A DNA stretch of 64,000 bases, taken from assembly GCF_022810765.1 (NCBI RefSeq), contig NZ_CP094494.1, positions 248,001-312,000 of the forward strand. Reading direction: 5' to 3'. The DNA comes from Winogradskyella sp. MH6. Its GTDB lineage: Bacteria > Bacteroidota > Bacteroidia > Flavobacteriales > Flavobacteriaceae. The position numbers were made by a program, and so were the translations under genes. Under the pieces are notes generated by a model, which was not told where the DNA came from, searched no databases, and saw only the letters and a program-made list of their open reading frames with translations. Shown in pieces: positions 35,116 to 45,422 of the stretch (position 1 is its first letter; every line of letters starts with the position of its first letter).

Positions 35116-36403
35116 TGATTGTGTTTTCTTTTTGTTTATTAAAATACATTTTAATAACAATTACAACCATTACAAAATATATTATATGCCTAACGAAGTG
35201 AGCCAACACTACACCTTCTATACCATAATACTGAACAAATATCTTAGATAAAAACAAAAATAATCCCATAGATATCAATTCTGTAATTATAAAACTTTTC
35301 ACCATTCGCTTTGCCAAAAACTGATGTGCCAAAACTAAAGATCCTAATCTTATAAAATCTCCTAAAAGTTGCCATTTAAAGAGCGGCTCCATTCCCGTAA
35401 AATCTGGGTAAACAATTTGTATAATAAAGTTTCTAAGAACATAGACCAATAGCATTCCCAGACCAAATATTGGTAAAATTGTTTTGTAAATTTTTATAAC
35501 TTCTTTCTTAAAATCTACCTTATTGGTTATACCAGCAAACTTAGGCAAAACATAAAGCGTAAATAACCCTGAGGCAAAAACTATATAGTTTTTGGAAATA
35601 AAGGTTACGGCAGTCCAATAGCCTGCTTCATCGACTCCCAAATCGTCAGCAATAAATGTTCTTATATCTAACTCTACATAGTTTAGTAATAATGTAGACA
35701 CAAAAGACATTAGCGTAAATGCTAAGAGCTTGTTTTTGTATGAAAAATTAATTTTTAGAAGTTGAAATGGAATAATGGTTTTTAGAACTTTACCAAAAAC
35801 AAGTATCAATACCGACAACTGAATAATTGGAGCTATTGCTATTGCAATAATTACACCTCTGAGACTATAGGTATATAAACCCATTAAAAGTGCGAGGGAT
35901 GCTAACAGATAACTTATGAGTTCTATTTTAGCATAACTTTTATAGTCTGAAACTCCATTTACAACACCACCTATCATTCTATTAATAGCTAAAAAAGGCA
36001 CCACAAATGCCAATAACTTAAAAACATAACTAAACGAAGCGGAAGCAAACAAATACTCTGAAAGATAACGTGCACCAAAAAACAACACAACTGCAGAAAC
36101 TAATGATCCTAAAAGAAGAAAAATTGAAGCTGTAGAAAAGACCTTTACAAGCTCTGGTTTATTTTGCCTAAACTCAGCTACATATTTTACAACTCCATTA
36201 AAGGTACCCAATGTAGAAAAACTGGTAAGCATACCCATAACATTACGAATCTGACCAATACTAGCTATCCCAGACTCCCCAAGTACAATAGCCAAAAACC
36301 TCTGTACAAAAACGGAAACTATTAATCTAACCGTAATGACAACCGCATTAAGCGACGTAATCTTAAGCACAATATTATCTCTAATAAATCTAGGAAGTTT
36401 CAT
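35108..36403 (-). CDS. O-antigen/polysaccharide flippase (Wzx-like), copy 2
   Basis: A 431-residue MOP-superfamily protein with about twelve membrane spans. The opening IVLKITSLNAVVITVRLI and the middle GVDEAGYWTAVTFISKNY match Wzx-like O-antigen translocases, which move undecaprenyl-linked repeat units across the inner membrane. It is clearly related to the gene directly upstream (both have EAGYWTAVT and a QLLGDFIR/QILGDFMR stretch). Co-transcribed with the dioxygenase. Confidence 0.85.
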   Translation of the reverse strand: MKLPRFIRDNIVLKITSLNAVVITVRLIVSVFVQRFLAIVLGESGIASIGQIRNVMGMLTSFSTLGTFNGVVKYVAEFRQNKPELVKVFSTASIFLLLGSLVSAVVLFFGARYLSEYLFASASFSYVFKLLAFVVPFLAINRMIGGVVNGVSDYKSYAKIELISYLLASLALLMGLYTYSLRGVIIAIAIAPIIQLSVLILVFGKVLKTIIPFQLLKINFSYKNKLLAFTLMSFVSTLLLNYVELDIRTFIADDLGVDEAGYWTAVTFISKNYIVFASGLFTLYVLPKFAGITNKVDFKKEVIKIYKTILPIFGLGMLLVYVLRNFIIQIVYPDFTGMEPLFKWQLLGDFIRLGSLVLAHQFLAKRMVKSFIITELISMGLFLFLSKIFVQYYGIEGVVLAHFVRHIIYFVMVVIVIKMYFNKQKENTIND

Positions 36404-36414
36404 GCTTAATGCTT

Positions 36415-37722
36415 TTAAAAATCGTCTACCACCTCATCGTTTATAACTCCAAATAAAGAACTACCAAAAATGAGCAGAACAATACCAAAATGCATTAAAT
36501 AACTCAAGAAATGACCCATCACAGCACCCTTTAGACCAAAAGCATCAATAAGATATATGCTTGAAAAATACATAATGACGAATAAAAAGATTTCTATGAT
36601 TATAAAATGCGTAAACATCTTTTTTGCTAAGAATTTATATGCAATAACCATAGACATAACACGCATAAAATCTCCTAAAATTTGATAGCCCATTAAATCT
36701 TCTACGGGTCTAAACTCCTCAGTAAATAATAGATTTATCAACAGAGTTCTACTGAGATAAATTATGCCTAATATAATAGCAAAAATTGGCAGTACAGTTT
36801 TATAAAAACTGAAAACCTCTTTTCTAAATTCACTTCGAGATTTCAACTCTGCAAATCGAGGTAAAATATATAATGCCATTAAAGAATTGATAAACATGAG
36901 ATAGTAATCCGAAACTCTTGTTACCGCTGTCCAGTATCCTGCTTCTTTAATTCCTATTTCTGAAATAATATAATTTCTAATTATTATGTAAACTATTGGC
37001 AATGCTATAGATGACACCAATGCCATAATCATGTTAGGGCTCAAATTCCTAAGTACAGAAAATTGAATATCTGTTATATTTATAAAGGACATTAAATTTT
37101 TTCTGAATGCAACTCCTACAATTGTTATAAGAAGGTTAAGTGCTGGTGTAATTACAACTGCAATTAATGCTCCATCGATATTTTCTTGCTTTATTAGAAG
37201 TAAAGTGACAAGTAATCCTAAAATTTGACCTGTTATATTTATAACCAATAAAATCTTATACTTAGAGAAGCCATTCATTATGGCAAATACAAACATATTT
37301 AGTGCATAAAACGGAAGCACTATCGCCATAGTCTCTATAACATAGACATAGTTATTATTAAAGAAAATCAACTCATTAACAAACTCTGCATTATAGTAAC
37401 ATAGAAAAGCTAATATCAGAGATAAGAAAAAACCAAAATAAAATACTGTTGATAGTGTATGTGTTAACTCAGTTATATGGTTTTTATACTTTGCTATAAG
37501 TTTAACAAAACCGTTATAAAGACCTGCAATGGATATAGACTGTATGGTACTTAAAAAATTTCTTAAATTTCCTATAAGCGCCATACCTTCAGGTCCAATA
37601 AACAAAGCTATAAACTTTGATATAAGAATACCCGCAAGAATCTTAAGACTAATATTGGCTGTATTAAGACTCGCAGCTTTTACTAAAACTTCATTATTTA
37701 TGTAGTGAAAAAACTTTTTCAA
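36415..37722 (-). CDS. O-antigen/polysaccharide flippase (Wzx-like), copy 1
   Basis: A 435-residue paralogue of the next gene, with twelve predicted spans and the shared segments ASLNTANISLKILAG, KEAGYWTAVTRVSDYY and YQILGDFMRVMSMVIAYKFL. The start is TTG at 37720-37722, placed directly after the aminotransferase stop (TAATTG), so translation is probably coupled. Divergence between the copies is large, so duplication is old or the two were acquired separately. Confidence 0.85.
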   Translation of the reverse strand: MKKFFHYINNEVLVKAASLNTANISLKILAGILISKFIALFIGPEGMALIGNLRNFLSTIQSISIAGLYNGFVKLIAKYKNHITELTHTLSTVFYFGFFLSLILAFLCYYNAEFVNELIFFNNNYVYVIETMAIVLPFYALNMFVFAIMNGFSKYKILLVINITGQILGLLVTLLLIKQENIDGALIAVVITPALNLLITIVGVAFRKNLMSFINITDIQFSVLRNLSPNMIMALVSSIALPIVYIIIRNYIISEIGIKEAGYWTAVTRVSDYYLMFINSLMALYILPRFAELKSRSEFRKEVFSFYKTVLPIFAIILGIIYLSRTLLINLLFTEEFRPVEDLMGYQILGDFMRVMSMVIAYKFLAKKMFTHFIIIEIFLFVIMYFSSIYLIDAFGLKGAVMGHFLSYLMHFGIVLLIFGSSLFGVINDEVVDDF

Positions 37723-38826
37723 TTAATAAGTATTTATAACCTTAATCACAGTATTTACCTCTTGATCAGTTAATACCGGACTTATTGGCAAACTTATAAT
37801 TCTTTTATGAATTTGTTCAGTTATAGGCAATTTTAAATGTGAAAATCTTTGTAATGCCATTTGTTTGTGTGGTGGAATTGGATAATGAATAAGCCACTCT
37901 ACATCATTCTTATTTAAATGATTAATAAAATCATCTTTATTTTCTACCTCAACTACGAACGCATAAAAAACATGATTTTTTGACTCGTCATATAAGGGTA
38001 AACTCAATTTAGGATTTTTAATTTCCTTGAGGTAATGCTGCGCTATATACTGTCTTCTTGCATTATCAGAATCTAAAGTTTTAAGTTTCACACTTAAAAA
38101 GGCAGCTTGTAAATCGTCTAATCTGCTATTATAGCCAATAACCTCATTTTTATATTTTACTTTGCTTCCATAGTTTCTTAATAAAGAAATTGCCTCAAAC
38201 AATTCCTCATCATTGGTTGTTACAGCACCACCATCTCCTAAGGCACCAAGATTTTTACTTGGATAAAAACTAAACGCTGCTGCATTTGCTAAATTTCCAG
38301 CTTTAATATTTTCAGAATTAGAAATGGCACCATGCGCTTGTGCTGCATCCTCAATTAGTAATAAATTATGTTGCTTTGAAATAGTTTTTAAACTTTCATA
38401 ATCTGCGAGTTGCCCATAAAGATGAACCATTATTATTGCTTTTATATCTTCTGTAAAAGCACTTTCAACCTCGTTTATTGAAATGTTATAGGTTTTAGGA
38501 TTAGGTTCTACTAACACAGGTTCTAAATCAGCATGAATCACAGCCAAAATTGTAGCAATAAATGTATTAGCAGGCACCATGACCTTGTCGCCTTTTTTAA
38601 GTTTTCCCGTTTCTATGTATCCTTTTAAAATAAGTGTTAAAGCGTCTAAACCATTGGCTGTTCCTATACAATAATCTGTTTCGCAATAGTGAGCAAATTC
38701 AGTTTCAAATTTCTTAACGTTAGGACCAAGAATGTAATACGAAGTATCTAAAGATTTCTCAAATGAAGCTTTTAGCTCTTCTCTAAATCTATTGTTGATT
38801 TTATGTAAGTCTAAAAAAGGAATCAT
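37723..38826 (-). CDS. DegT/DnrJ/EryC1/StrS aminotransferase
   Basis: PLP-dependent sugar aminotransferase of 367 residues. It has [15 protein letters not shown] (~55-69), [24 protein letters not shown] and the Schiff-base lysine in [15 protein letters not shown] (~184). The family includes FdtB/QdtB, which aminate 3-oxo-6-deoxyhexoses made by FdtA/QdtA. With the cupin at 31610 and the acyltransferase-like gene at 38823 (four-base overlap), a 3-acylamino sugar is likely, though the exact sugar is inference. Confidence 0.88.
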   Translation of the reverse strand: MIPFLDLHKINNRFREELKASFEKSLDTSYYILGPNVKKFETEFAHYCETDYCIGTANGLDALTLILKGYIETGKLKKGDKVMVPANTFIATILAVIHADLEPVLVEPNPKTYNISINEVESAFTEDIKAIIMVHLYGQLADYESLKTISKQHNLLLIEDAAQAHGAISNSENIKAGNLANAAAFSFYPSKNLGALGDGGAVTTNDEELFEAISLLRNYGSKVKYKNEVIGYNSRLDDLQAAFLSVKLKTLDSDNARRQYIAQHYLKEIKNPKLSLPLYDESKNHVFYAFVVEVENKDDFINHLNKNDVEWLIHYPIPPHKQMALQRFSHLKLPITEQIHKRIISLPISPVLTDQEVNTVIKVINTY

Positions 38827-39800
38827 ACGTATAGGTTCTCTAGGAGTTTATGGTTTGCTGTGTTGATCATGTAAAATCCTTGAGTGATAGAACGTGCGCC
38901 AAAGCCTTCTTTCCAATACTGTAAACCTTCATTAATATGTTGTCCGTTATCTTCATTAGAAATCCCAAAATTAAAATACATCTTATCCGTAAAAACATCT
39001 TCTAAAAGGTAATGATGCAAAAAATCTAAACTTCCCAATGTGTTCTTATCTGCATTACCAGAAATATATTGGCTGTGTGCCACATGTTTTGTTTCAAAAA
39101 TTGTTGTACCTGCTACTATTTTATCTTTAAGATAAACGTTAAACTGCCTGATTTTATTTGGAAATCTAGATTTTAAAAGTTGAATTTCTTCTAAGCTATG
39201 AACTGGTTTTACATCGTGCCTATCATCTAGATTTGGTATCAAAATTTCATTCCAAAAACTTTCAAAATCGTCTGTTTCTCTGACTGTAAGATTGTTTTTT
39301 AAGCCTCTTTTATAACCGTTTTTTCTACTTCTATTATAACTTTTGAATTTTAGTTCTAATGTAGAATGCATATCCATACGCTGCAATTGTGCCTTAAGTT
39401 TAAAACACAAATAAGCTAGTAGATTATTAGTCTGGTTACCCAAGAAAACGAAAGGTAATTCTTTTATCAAGAGTGTTTTAATTCCATTTTCATCCAGAAA
39501 TTCTAAAACTGTTTTTAAAATGTTGATCACCTCTTGACTCTTTAATCTCGATTTATATATCAATCCACCATAAGTCAATCCTTGATGAGAATACACAGCA
39601 TCACCAACCCTGTTTGCTGGCAATAATGCCATTAACTCATCTTCTTCATAAATCATCAATGAAAAATCCTGAAATCTATCGCTGTGATAGTCCATAAAAT
39701 CTCTGAGGAATAGAAATGTTTGCTGGTTGCTATCCGAGAGAAAGGTATTCCAGTTTTTTTTCGATTTTGATTGATATAATTTAATATCAAATTGTTGCAT
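38823..39800 (-). CDS. FemAB/GNAT-like acyltransferase
   Basis: A 325-residue protein with the double-GNAT fold of FemAB-like enzymes: [20 protein letters not shown] in the first half, and [20 protein letters not shown] and [19 protein letters not shown] in the second. In flavobacterial glycan loci such proteins often sit beside a DegT aminotransferase and may acylate the amino sugar, perhaps with an amino acid. Its stop overlaps the aminotransferase start. Acyl donor unknown. Confidence 0.72.
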   Translation of the reverse strand: MQQFDIKLYQSKSKKNWNTFLSDSNQQTFLFLRDFMDYHSDRFQDFSLMIYEEDELMALLPANRVGDAVYSHQGLTYGGLIYKSRLKSQEVINILKTVLEFLDENGIKTLLIKELPFVFLGNQTNNLLAYLCFKLKAQLQRMDMHSTLELKFKSYNRSRKNGYKRGLKNNLTVRETDDFESFWNEILIPNLDDRHDVKPVHSLEEIQLLKSRFPNKIRQFNVYLKDKIVAGTTIFETKHVAHSQYISGNADKNTLGSLDFLHHYLLEDVFTDKMYFNFGISNEDNGQHINEGLQYWKEGFGARSITQGFYMINTANHKLLENLYV

Positions 39801-39867
39801 TTAGCTAAGATATATGATTTATTTCTACCTATTATAAAAGACTCCTTACAAATACAATTTATCCCTT

Positions 39868-41631
39868 CTAGTTTGGTTTATAGATTACAAAATAATCATT
39901 ACTCCACACTATTTGATAATCATTTCTACTCAAAAAATCGTTCATTGCCTTAGAACGTGCATTGCTATGCAAGTTATTATCAATCCCACTTTTTGACATA
40001 TAATCATCAAGTGGTTCTGAAAACGCTACAATAGTTTCAAATTTTTGTTGAACAACTATTGGTAGTACATCGATTTCCTTTTCAGCCTTTTTGAGCTTTT
40101 CCTCAAACATTTCTCCACTGTAAACCCAAACCCAAGGTGTATTCATATAAGGCCTTGTTTGAGACAAAAAATGTATCATTGGAATTTTATCATAAGCTAA
40201 CAGATAATCATCTGGCTTAACATAATCACTCATATTCTCCAAAAGATCGTTTATAATAATTGACCTTCTTTCGGTAGTGTATATATTATTAGCCAATGGA
40301 GCGTTAATACTATATCTTTTTTCAAATCGACTTCCAGAATCAAAGTAAGCCTCATTACTTATTTTATATATTTTATTTGAAGCATATGCTATTAGAGTTA
40401 TAAAAAAGAGAACAGAAAGAGTGATTTTATCAACCTCTATTTTAAAGCCTCTAAAACTAAACCTCTTGAAAACACTTAAATTAACATCACTTAAGGAAGC
40501 TATAGTTAATGGCATGGCTAACCAAATAGAAACATAACCCATATTACTCAGTGCTCCATCACTACCAAAAGGTAAAACTAAAGCCACTATTAAAGCCATA
40601 ACAGACAATAATTTCAATGACAAACTAGTATTTTTATTAATCAACAAAAGCGTATTAGCTAATAAAATGAAAAAGTACAACTCAAAAATATCTCGTCCTT
40701 TGAAAAACCTGAGAAAAACAAATAGAAAAATGAAGTTTATCACTAAACTTAAATACTTGCTTTTTATGAAGCCTTTAATTCCTATAAACACAATTGCTAT
40801 AAGTACATATTTAACCCCTGAGATTAAGACAATCCAATAGCTTTTAAAATACACACTTAGGAGTGTCCATACATTATGATTTCCATCACTCGCCGTTCCA
40901 TGACCAATTGTACTGTATAATGAGTTGAGTAAAGAGTTTTGATGATTTAAGAAAAATGCAATAATTAGAAAACATAAAATCCCAATAACTATACCTAATG
41001 TATAATACTTAAAAAAGTTAAATACAAGTCGCTTTTTCTTTATTCTATCAGCTTCACTAAAGTATGGATAAAAGAATGTAATCGTAAGTGCTAATAATGT
41101 AATATTAGGCAGTCTACTCAAGACACAAAAAACGGTTAAAAATCCTACAAAAAACAGGTTTACAAACCTTTTGTTCACAATTCCTTTATGCAAGAAGAAA
41201 ACTATTAAAACATAAAGCACAATAGTTAAATGATTATGATAAAACACTAAATAACCAAAATCACTAATAAAAGCAGACAGGATAACTCCAATTGCAATCT
41301 GATAAGGTTTTAAATATCCTTTAAATATTTTAAACACAAAATATCCTGAAACCAAAAAACCTATTACAGTCAATACTCTAAATGACCATATTCCTCCATC
41401 TGGTAAAATTAAGTACCATAACCCACCTACAACAGCCGCAAACCATCTATAAAAATTAAACTCAATGCAACTTGGGCAATTAAAAACCTGTTGATACACA
41501 GTAAGCGCCAACCCTTCATCACAAACATCAAATCCTTGAAAGGACAACAAAATTCCAACTAAGGCTATAAAACAAAGGGTAAATATAAGCGCTCTTTTAT
41601 GCGAAATAGAGTTTAAAATAGATATCAACAT
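39868..41631 (-). CDS. multi-span GT-C-like glycosyltransferase or glycan membrane protein
   Basis: A 587-residue protein with about ten to twelve spans in its first 430 residues and a ~150-residue soluble C-terminus. Near the N-terminus FDVCDEGLALTVYQQ provides the acidic first-loop motif typical of GT-C enzymes. The family is not certain. ATG at 41629-41631 is taken as start; a TTG two codons earlier is not needed. It lies 67 bases upstream of the acyltransferase on the same strand. Confidence 0.65.
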   Translation of the reverse strand: MLISILNSISHKRALIFTLCFIALVGILLSFQGFDVCDEGLALTVYQQVFNCPSCIEFNFYRWFAAVVGGLWYLILPDGGIWSFRVLTVIGFLVSGYFVFKIFKGYLKPYQIAIGVILSAFISDFGYLVFYHNHLTIVLYVLIVFFLHKGIVNKRFVNLFFVGFLTVFCVLSRLPNITLLALTITFFYPYFSEADRIKKKRLVFNFFKYYTLGIVIGILCFLIIAFFLNHQNSLLNSLYSTIGHGTASDGNHNVWTLLSVYFKSYWIVLISGVKYVLIAIVFIGIKGFIKSKYLSLVINFIFLFVFLRFFKGRDIFELYFFILLANTLLLINKNTSLSLKLLSVMALIVALVLPFGSDGALSNMGYVSIWLAMPLTIASLSDVNLSVFKRFSFRGFKIEVDKITLSVLFFITLIAYASNKIYKISNEAYFDSGSRFEKRYSINAPLANNIYTTERRSIIINDLLENMSDYVKPDDYLLAYDKIPMIHFLSQTRPYMNTPWVWVYSGEMFEEKLKKAEKEIDVLPIVVQQKFETIVAFSEPLDDYMSKSGIDNNLHSNARSKAMNDFLSRNDYQIVWSNDYFVIYKPN

Positions 41632-41750
41632 AAACAATAAAATACGAATTTATACTTTCTTTCTTTTCAATCAACATGAAGAATTATTTTTCACGCAATA
41701 CAATGATACATTAATTAAAAAATAATAGCTTTGTGTTACACAGCTAATTC

Positions 41751-42713
41751 ATGAACTCGGAAAAAATTACTCTCTCTTTGGTAATACCTCTTTATAATGA
41801 AGAAGAAAACGTTAAACCACTACTTCATAATATAAATAAAGCATTAGAAAATTACCATTTTGAAATTATTTTGGTTGATGATTTTTCTACAGATAAGACT
41901 GTAAATACCATTAAAACTTTAAATTATCCAAAAGTAACACTCATAGAGCTTCGTAAAAATTATGGCCAGAGTTCGGCTTTGGCTGCTGGCATCGATAATG
42001 CTAAGGGAGAATACATTGTAACTATGGATGGTGATTTGCAAAATGATGCCAATGATATACCTACTATGCTCCAAAAGTTGCAAAGCGAAAATTGGGATGT
42101 AGTTGTTGGAATTAGGAACAATAGAAAAGATAGTTTCTTAAAAAAACTGCCCTCTAAGATTGCCAATTTCTTAATCAGAAAAGCGACCAAACTTAATATA
42201 AAAGATCATGGATGTGCTTTAAAGATTTTTAAAAATAACATTGCCAAAGAATTAAATCTCTATGGTGAAATGCACCGATTTATAGGGCTATTAGCATATC
42301 TTAATGGCGCTCGTGTAGGTGAGATAAATGTAAATCATAACCGAAGAATACACGGAAAATCTAAATATGGCTTAGGGAGAACTTTTAAAGTGATAAATGA
42401 TATTCTCCTAATCCTATTCCAACGTAATTATTTACAAAAACCCTTGTATCTTCTAGGAAACCTTGGAATTTTATTTTTTGCTATTGGTGCTGTAATTAAT
42501 ATTTACTTATTGATTGAAAAAATTCTAGGTAATGATATTGGTGACAGACCACTTCTTATCTTAGGAGTATTACTGCTATTAGTAGGTGTTCAACTCTTTA
42601 CAACAGGTATAGCAATAGATTTACAAATGCGAACCTATTACGAAACACAAAATACAAGACCATATAAAATCAGAGAAATTACAGATTTCAATCAAAAAGG
42701 TGAAACACTCTAA
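41751..42713 (+). CDS. polyprenyl-phosphate glycosyltransferase (GT2, DPM1/ArnC type)
   Basis: A 320-residue GT2 enzyme: LSLVIPLYNEEENVKPLL (8-25), VDDFSTD, MDGDLQNDANDIP (~92-104), RNNRKDSFLKKLPSK and GCALKIF, followed by two C-terminal spans (~235-258, ~268-290). This is the pattern of enzymes that load a sugar onto polyprenyl phosphate for GT-C transferases, which fits the neighbouring GT-C-like gene. A TAGCTTTG box lies at 41726-41733. Its 3' end overlaps the next gene by four bases. Confidence 0.87.
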   Translation: MNSEKITLSLVIPLYNEEENVKPLLHNINKALENYHFEIILVDDFSTDKTVNTIKTLNYPKVTLIELRKNYGQSSALAAGIDNAKGEYIVTMDGDLQNDANDIPTMLQKLQSENWDVVVGIRNNRKDSFLKKLPSKIANFLIRKATKLNIKDHGCALKIFKNNIAKELNLYGEMHRFIGLLAYLNGARVGEINVNHNRRIHGKSKYGLGRTFKVINDILLILFQRNYLQKPLYLLGNLGILFFAIGAVINIYLLIEKILGNDIGDRPLLILGVLLLLVGVQLFTTGIAIDLQMRTYYETQNTRPYKIREITDFNQKGETL

Positions 42714-42964
42714 AGTGGTTTTATCTTACTTTTCGCTTTAACCAAATAAAACATATTAACACCTAAAATAGCAGCATTAGCAATAATAATTGGTAAACCA
42801 ACACGAAGCGTTGGCATTAAAAATCCGTAAACAACAAACAGAATACAACCTGCCATGTTTACCATACGTAGTTTCTTTACATCTTTCATTGTAAAGGACA
42901 ACAATACCATAAAAGACGCTAAATAGCCTATATATTCTGTAATTGTAATTCCAAATAGTTCCAT
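42710..42964 (-). CDS. small three-span membrane protein (YgjV/SemiSWEET-like)
   Basis: An 84-residue protein with three hydrophobic helices, containing GYLASFMVLLSFTMKDVKKLR and NMAGCILFVVYG and IANAAILGVNMFYL. Size and the N...YG...P..IAN pattern recall SemiSWEET sugar carriers and the YgjV family; neither is proven. ATG at 42962-42964 is preferred over an upstream TTG. It follows typA beyond a terminator, so it probably has its own promoter. Confidence 0.55.
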   Translation of the reverse strand: MELFGITITEYIGYLASFMVLLSFTMKDVKKLRMVNMAGCILFVVYGFLMPTLRVGLPIIIANAAILGVNMFYLVKAKSKIKPL

Positions 42965-42980
42965 GTGTATACTTTTAAAC

Positions 42981-43014
42981 AAAAAAGAGAAACACCCTTA
43001 GGCATTTCTCTTTT
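42981..43014 (-). terminator. intrinsic terminator of typA
   Basis: Ten perfect pairs (42983-42992 with 43005-43014) with a 12-base loop, followed on the minus strand by T runs. It lies 22 bases after the typA stop. Confidence 0.82.
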
Positions 43015-43035
43015 AATATTTTAATTAACTGGTTT

Positions 43036-44835
43036 TTATAGACTCTTATTTCGCTTACGATCTACTTCTTTTAATAGAATCTTACGAATTCTTAAGTGGT
43101 TTGGTGTTACCTCAACGTATTCATCCTTCTGAATATATTCTAAAGCCTCCTCTAACGAAAACTTAATTGCTGGTACAATCTTAGCTTTATCATCTGCACC
43201 TGCAGAACGTACGTTACTTAACTTTTTGGTCTTAGTTACGTTAACCGTCATATCATCTTGACGAGAGTTTTCACCAATAACCTGCCCTTCGTAAATATCT
43301 TCTCCTGGATCGATAAAGAACTTCCCTCTTTCCTGTAATTTATCTATAGAATACGGAATTGCAGTACCATTTTCCATAGATACTAAAGAACCATTTTGAC
43401 GCTCTGGAATTCCACCTTTTATAGGTTGATATTCTTTAAAACGGTGTGCCATAATAGCTTCTCCAGCAGTTGCTGTTAACAACTGGTTACGTAAACCAAT
43501 AATACCACGAGAAGGCACTATAAACTCACATACCATACGATCACCTTTAGCTTCCATGCTTAGCATTTCACCTTTACGCATCGTTACCATTTCAATGGCT
43601 TTACCTGATACATTTTCTGGTAAATCAATCGTCATTTCTTCAAAAGGCTCACATTTTTCACCATTAATTTCTTTGATGATAACTTGTGGCTGACCAATTT
43701 GTAGTTCATAACCTTCGCGACGCATAGTTTCTATCAATACTGATAAATGCAATACACCACGACCAAACACCATAAACTTATCAGCACTATCGGTTTCCTC
43801 TACTCTAAGCGCTAAATTCTTTTCAAGCTCTTTAGTAAGACGATCTTTAATGTGACGAGACGTTACAAATTTACCATCTTTACCAAAGAAAGGCGAATCG
43901 TTAATGGTAAACAACATACTCATTGTTGGCTCATCTATAGCGATGGTTTTTAACCCTTCAGGATTTTCAAAATCAGCAACTGTATCACCAATTTCAAAAC
44001 CTTCTAAACCTACAATAGCACAAATATCACCTGCTTGTACTTCTTCAACTTTTAAACGGCCTAAGCCTTCAAATGTATGAAGTTCTTTAATCTTACTTTT
44101 TACTATAGAACCATCTCTTTTTACCAAAGAAATTGGTTGACCAGCCTTTAATGTTCCTCTGGTTAAACGACCAATAGCGATACGTCCTGTAAAGCTCGAA
44201 AAGTCTAAAGACGTAATCAGCATCTGCGTTGTACCTTCTTCGATTTTTGGCTCAGGAATATGCTCAATTACCATATCTAACAACGGTTCGATATTTTCAG
44301 TTGGCTTTTGCCAATCTTCGCTCATCCAATTGTTCTTAGCAGAACCATAAACCGTTGGGAAATCTAACTGCCACTCTTCAGCACCAAGCTCAAACATTAA
44401 ATCAAACACCTTTTCGTGCACTTCTTCTGGTGTACAGTTTTCTTTGTCAACTTTGTTTACAACAACGCAAGGTTTTAGTCCTAAATCTATAGCTTTTTGT
44501 AACACAAAACGTGTTTGTGGCATTGGTCCTTCAAAAGCATCAACCAATAGCAAAACACCATCAGCCATATTTAACACACGTTCTACTTCACCTCCAAAAT
44601 CGGCGTGACCAGGTGTATCAATGATATTTATTTTTGTGTCTTTGTAAACCACAGAAACGTTCTTAGATGTAATAGTAATACCTCTTTCACGTTCTAAATC
44701 ATTGTTATCGAGAATTAAATCTCCTGTGTTTTCGTTTTCACGAAACAACTGACAATGGTACATAATCTTGTCTACCAAGGTGGTTTTTCCGTGGTCAACG
44801 TGCGCAATAATTGCAATGTTTTTAATCTTCGTCAT
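43036..44835 (-). CDS. typA: translational GTPase TypA/BipA
   Basis: BipA is a ribosome-binding GTPase of the EF-G group that acts in 50S assembly and stress. The 599-residue protein has G1 [15 protein letters not shown] (11-25), RERGITITSKN, DTPGHADFGGEVERVLNMAD and NKVDKE, then the EF-G-like domains and the family-specific C-terminal domain (VTKTKKLSNVRSAGADDK). Length is normal. A TACCTTTG box on the minus strand lies 24 bases before the ATG. Confidence 0.97.
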   Translation of the reverse strand: MTKIKNIAIIAHVDHGKTTLVDKIMYHCQLFRENENTGDLILDNNDLERERGITITSKNVSVVYKDTKINIIDTPGHADFGGEVERVLNMADGVLLLVDAFEGPMPQTRFVLQKAIDLGLKPCVVVNKVDKENCTPEEVHEKVFDLMFELGAEEWQLDFPTVYGSAKNNWMSEDWQKPTENIEPLLDMVIEHIPEPKIEEGTTQMLITSLDFSSFTGRIAIGRLTRGTLKAGQPISLVKRDGSIVKSKIKELHTFEGLGRLKVEEVQAGDICAIVGLEGFEIGDTVADFENPEGLKTIAIDEPTMSMLFTINDSPFFGKDGKFVTSRHIKDRLTKELEKNLALRVEETDSADKFMVFGRGVLHLSVLIETMRREGYELQIGQPQVIIKEINGEKCEPFEEMTIDLPENVSGKAIEMVTMRKGEMLSMEAKGDRMVCEFIVPSRGIIGLRNQLLTATAGEAIMAHRFKEYQPIKGGIPERQNGSLVSMENGTAIPYSIDKLQERGKFFIDPGEDIYEGQVIGENSRQDDMTVNVTKTKKLSNVRSAGADDKAKIVPAIKFSLEEALEYIQKDEYVEVTPNHLRIRKILLKEVDRKRNKSL

Positions 44836-44858
44836 AACTGATGCTGATTTTAAGCGCG

Positions 44859-44866
44859 CAAAGGTA
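44859..44866 (-). promoter_or_regulatory. -7 box of the typA promoter
   Basis: TACCTTTG on the minus strand is a perfect TAnnTTTG box, 24 bases before the typA start. No TTG is seen at the -33 distance. Confidence 0.45.
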
Positions 44867-45024
44867 CATCATATTCCTTTTACTTCGTTAATTATATGTT
44901 ATATTTTAAATATGTTACAATTTGAGTTTGTAAATTGTCGTTATAAAATTGATTAATAGTAAAAGCCTTAACAATCAACCGCTAATTGGGCTGTTTACGT
45001 CTGAACCCTAAAATTTGAAAACAG

Positions 45025-45384
45025 ATGAATGCAATTAGCAAATACACCAAGTTTATTCCATACCTCTATTTTATTAGTATAATTGCCTATTGGTTTACCA
45101 CTATTAATAGAAGTGAAGGGATTTCTGCATACCCAATATTATTGTTTGGCATTCCCTTTTTATGGCAATTGATTAAACCAAACAGAAATCTTAATTTCTC
45201 TTTAGGCATTGTGTTTGTTTGTCTATCTTCTTATCTTATTCTTGCCTATTTATTCAATTTACTAAATATTATGAATTGGTCAGAATCTGCTAAACGTTTG
45301 CTCTTTTATGGTGGAGCTCTAGTTTTTGGCAACTTTATAATGTCGCTTTGGATTATACGAAATAGTATTAAAAAGGTGTTTTAA
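45025..45384 (+). CDS. hypothetical four-span membrane protein
   Basis: A 119-residue protein of unknown function with four predicted spans (~10-28, ~37-50, ~58-80, ~92-112) and basic ends. The start is ATG at 45025. It ends 38 bases before kdsA, but a -7 box lies between, so kdsA may be transcribed separately. Confidence 0.55.
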   Translation: MNAISKYTKFIPYLYFISIIAYWFTTINRSEGISAYPILLFGIPFLWQLIKPNRNLNFSLGIVFVCLSSYLILAYLFNLLNIMNWSESAKRLLFYGGALVFGNFIMSLWIIRNSIKKVF

Positions 45385-45389
45385 AATGT

Positions 45390-45397
45390 TATCTTTG
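45390..45397 (+). promoter_or_regulatory. -7 box of the kdsA promoter
   Basis: TATCTTTG, a perfect TAnnTTTG box, 25 bases before the TTG start of kdsA. A -33 TTG is not apparent. Confidence 0.45.
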
Positions 45398-45422
45398 CAA
45401 CTTAACATTTAAGTCTAAAGCT

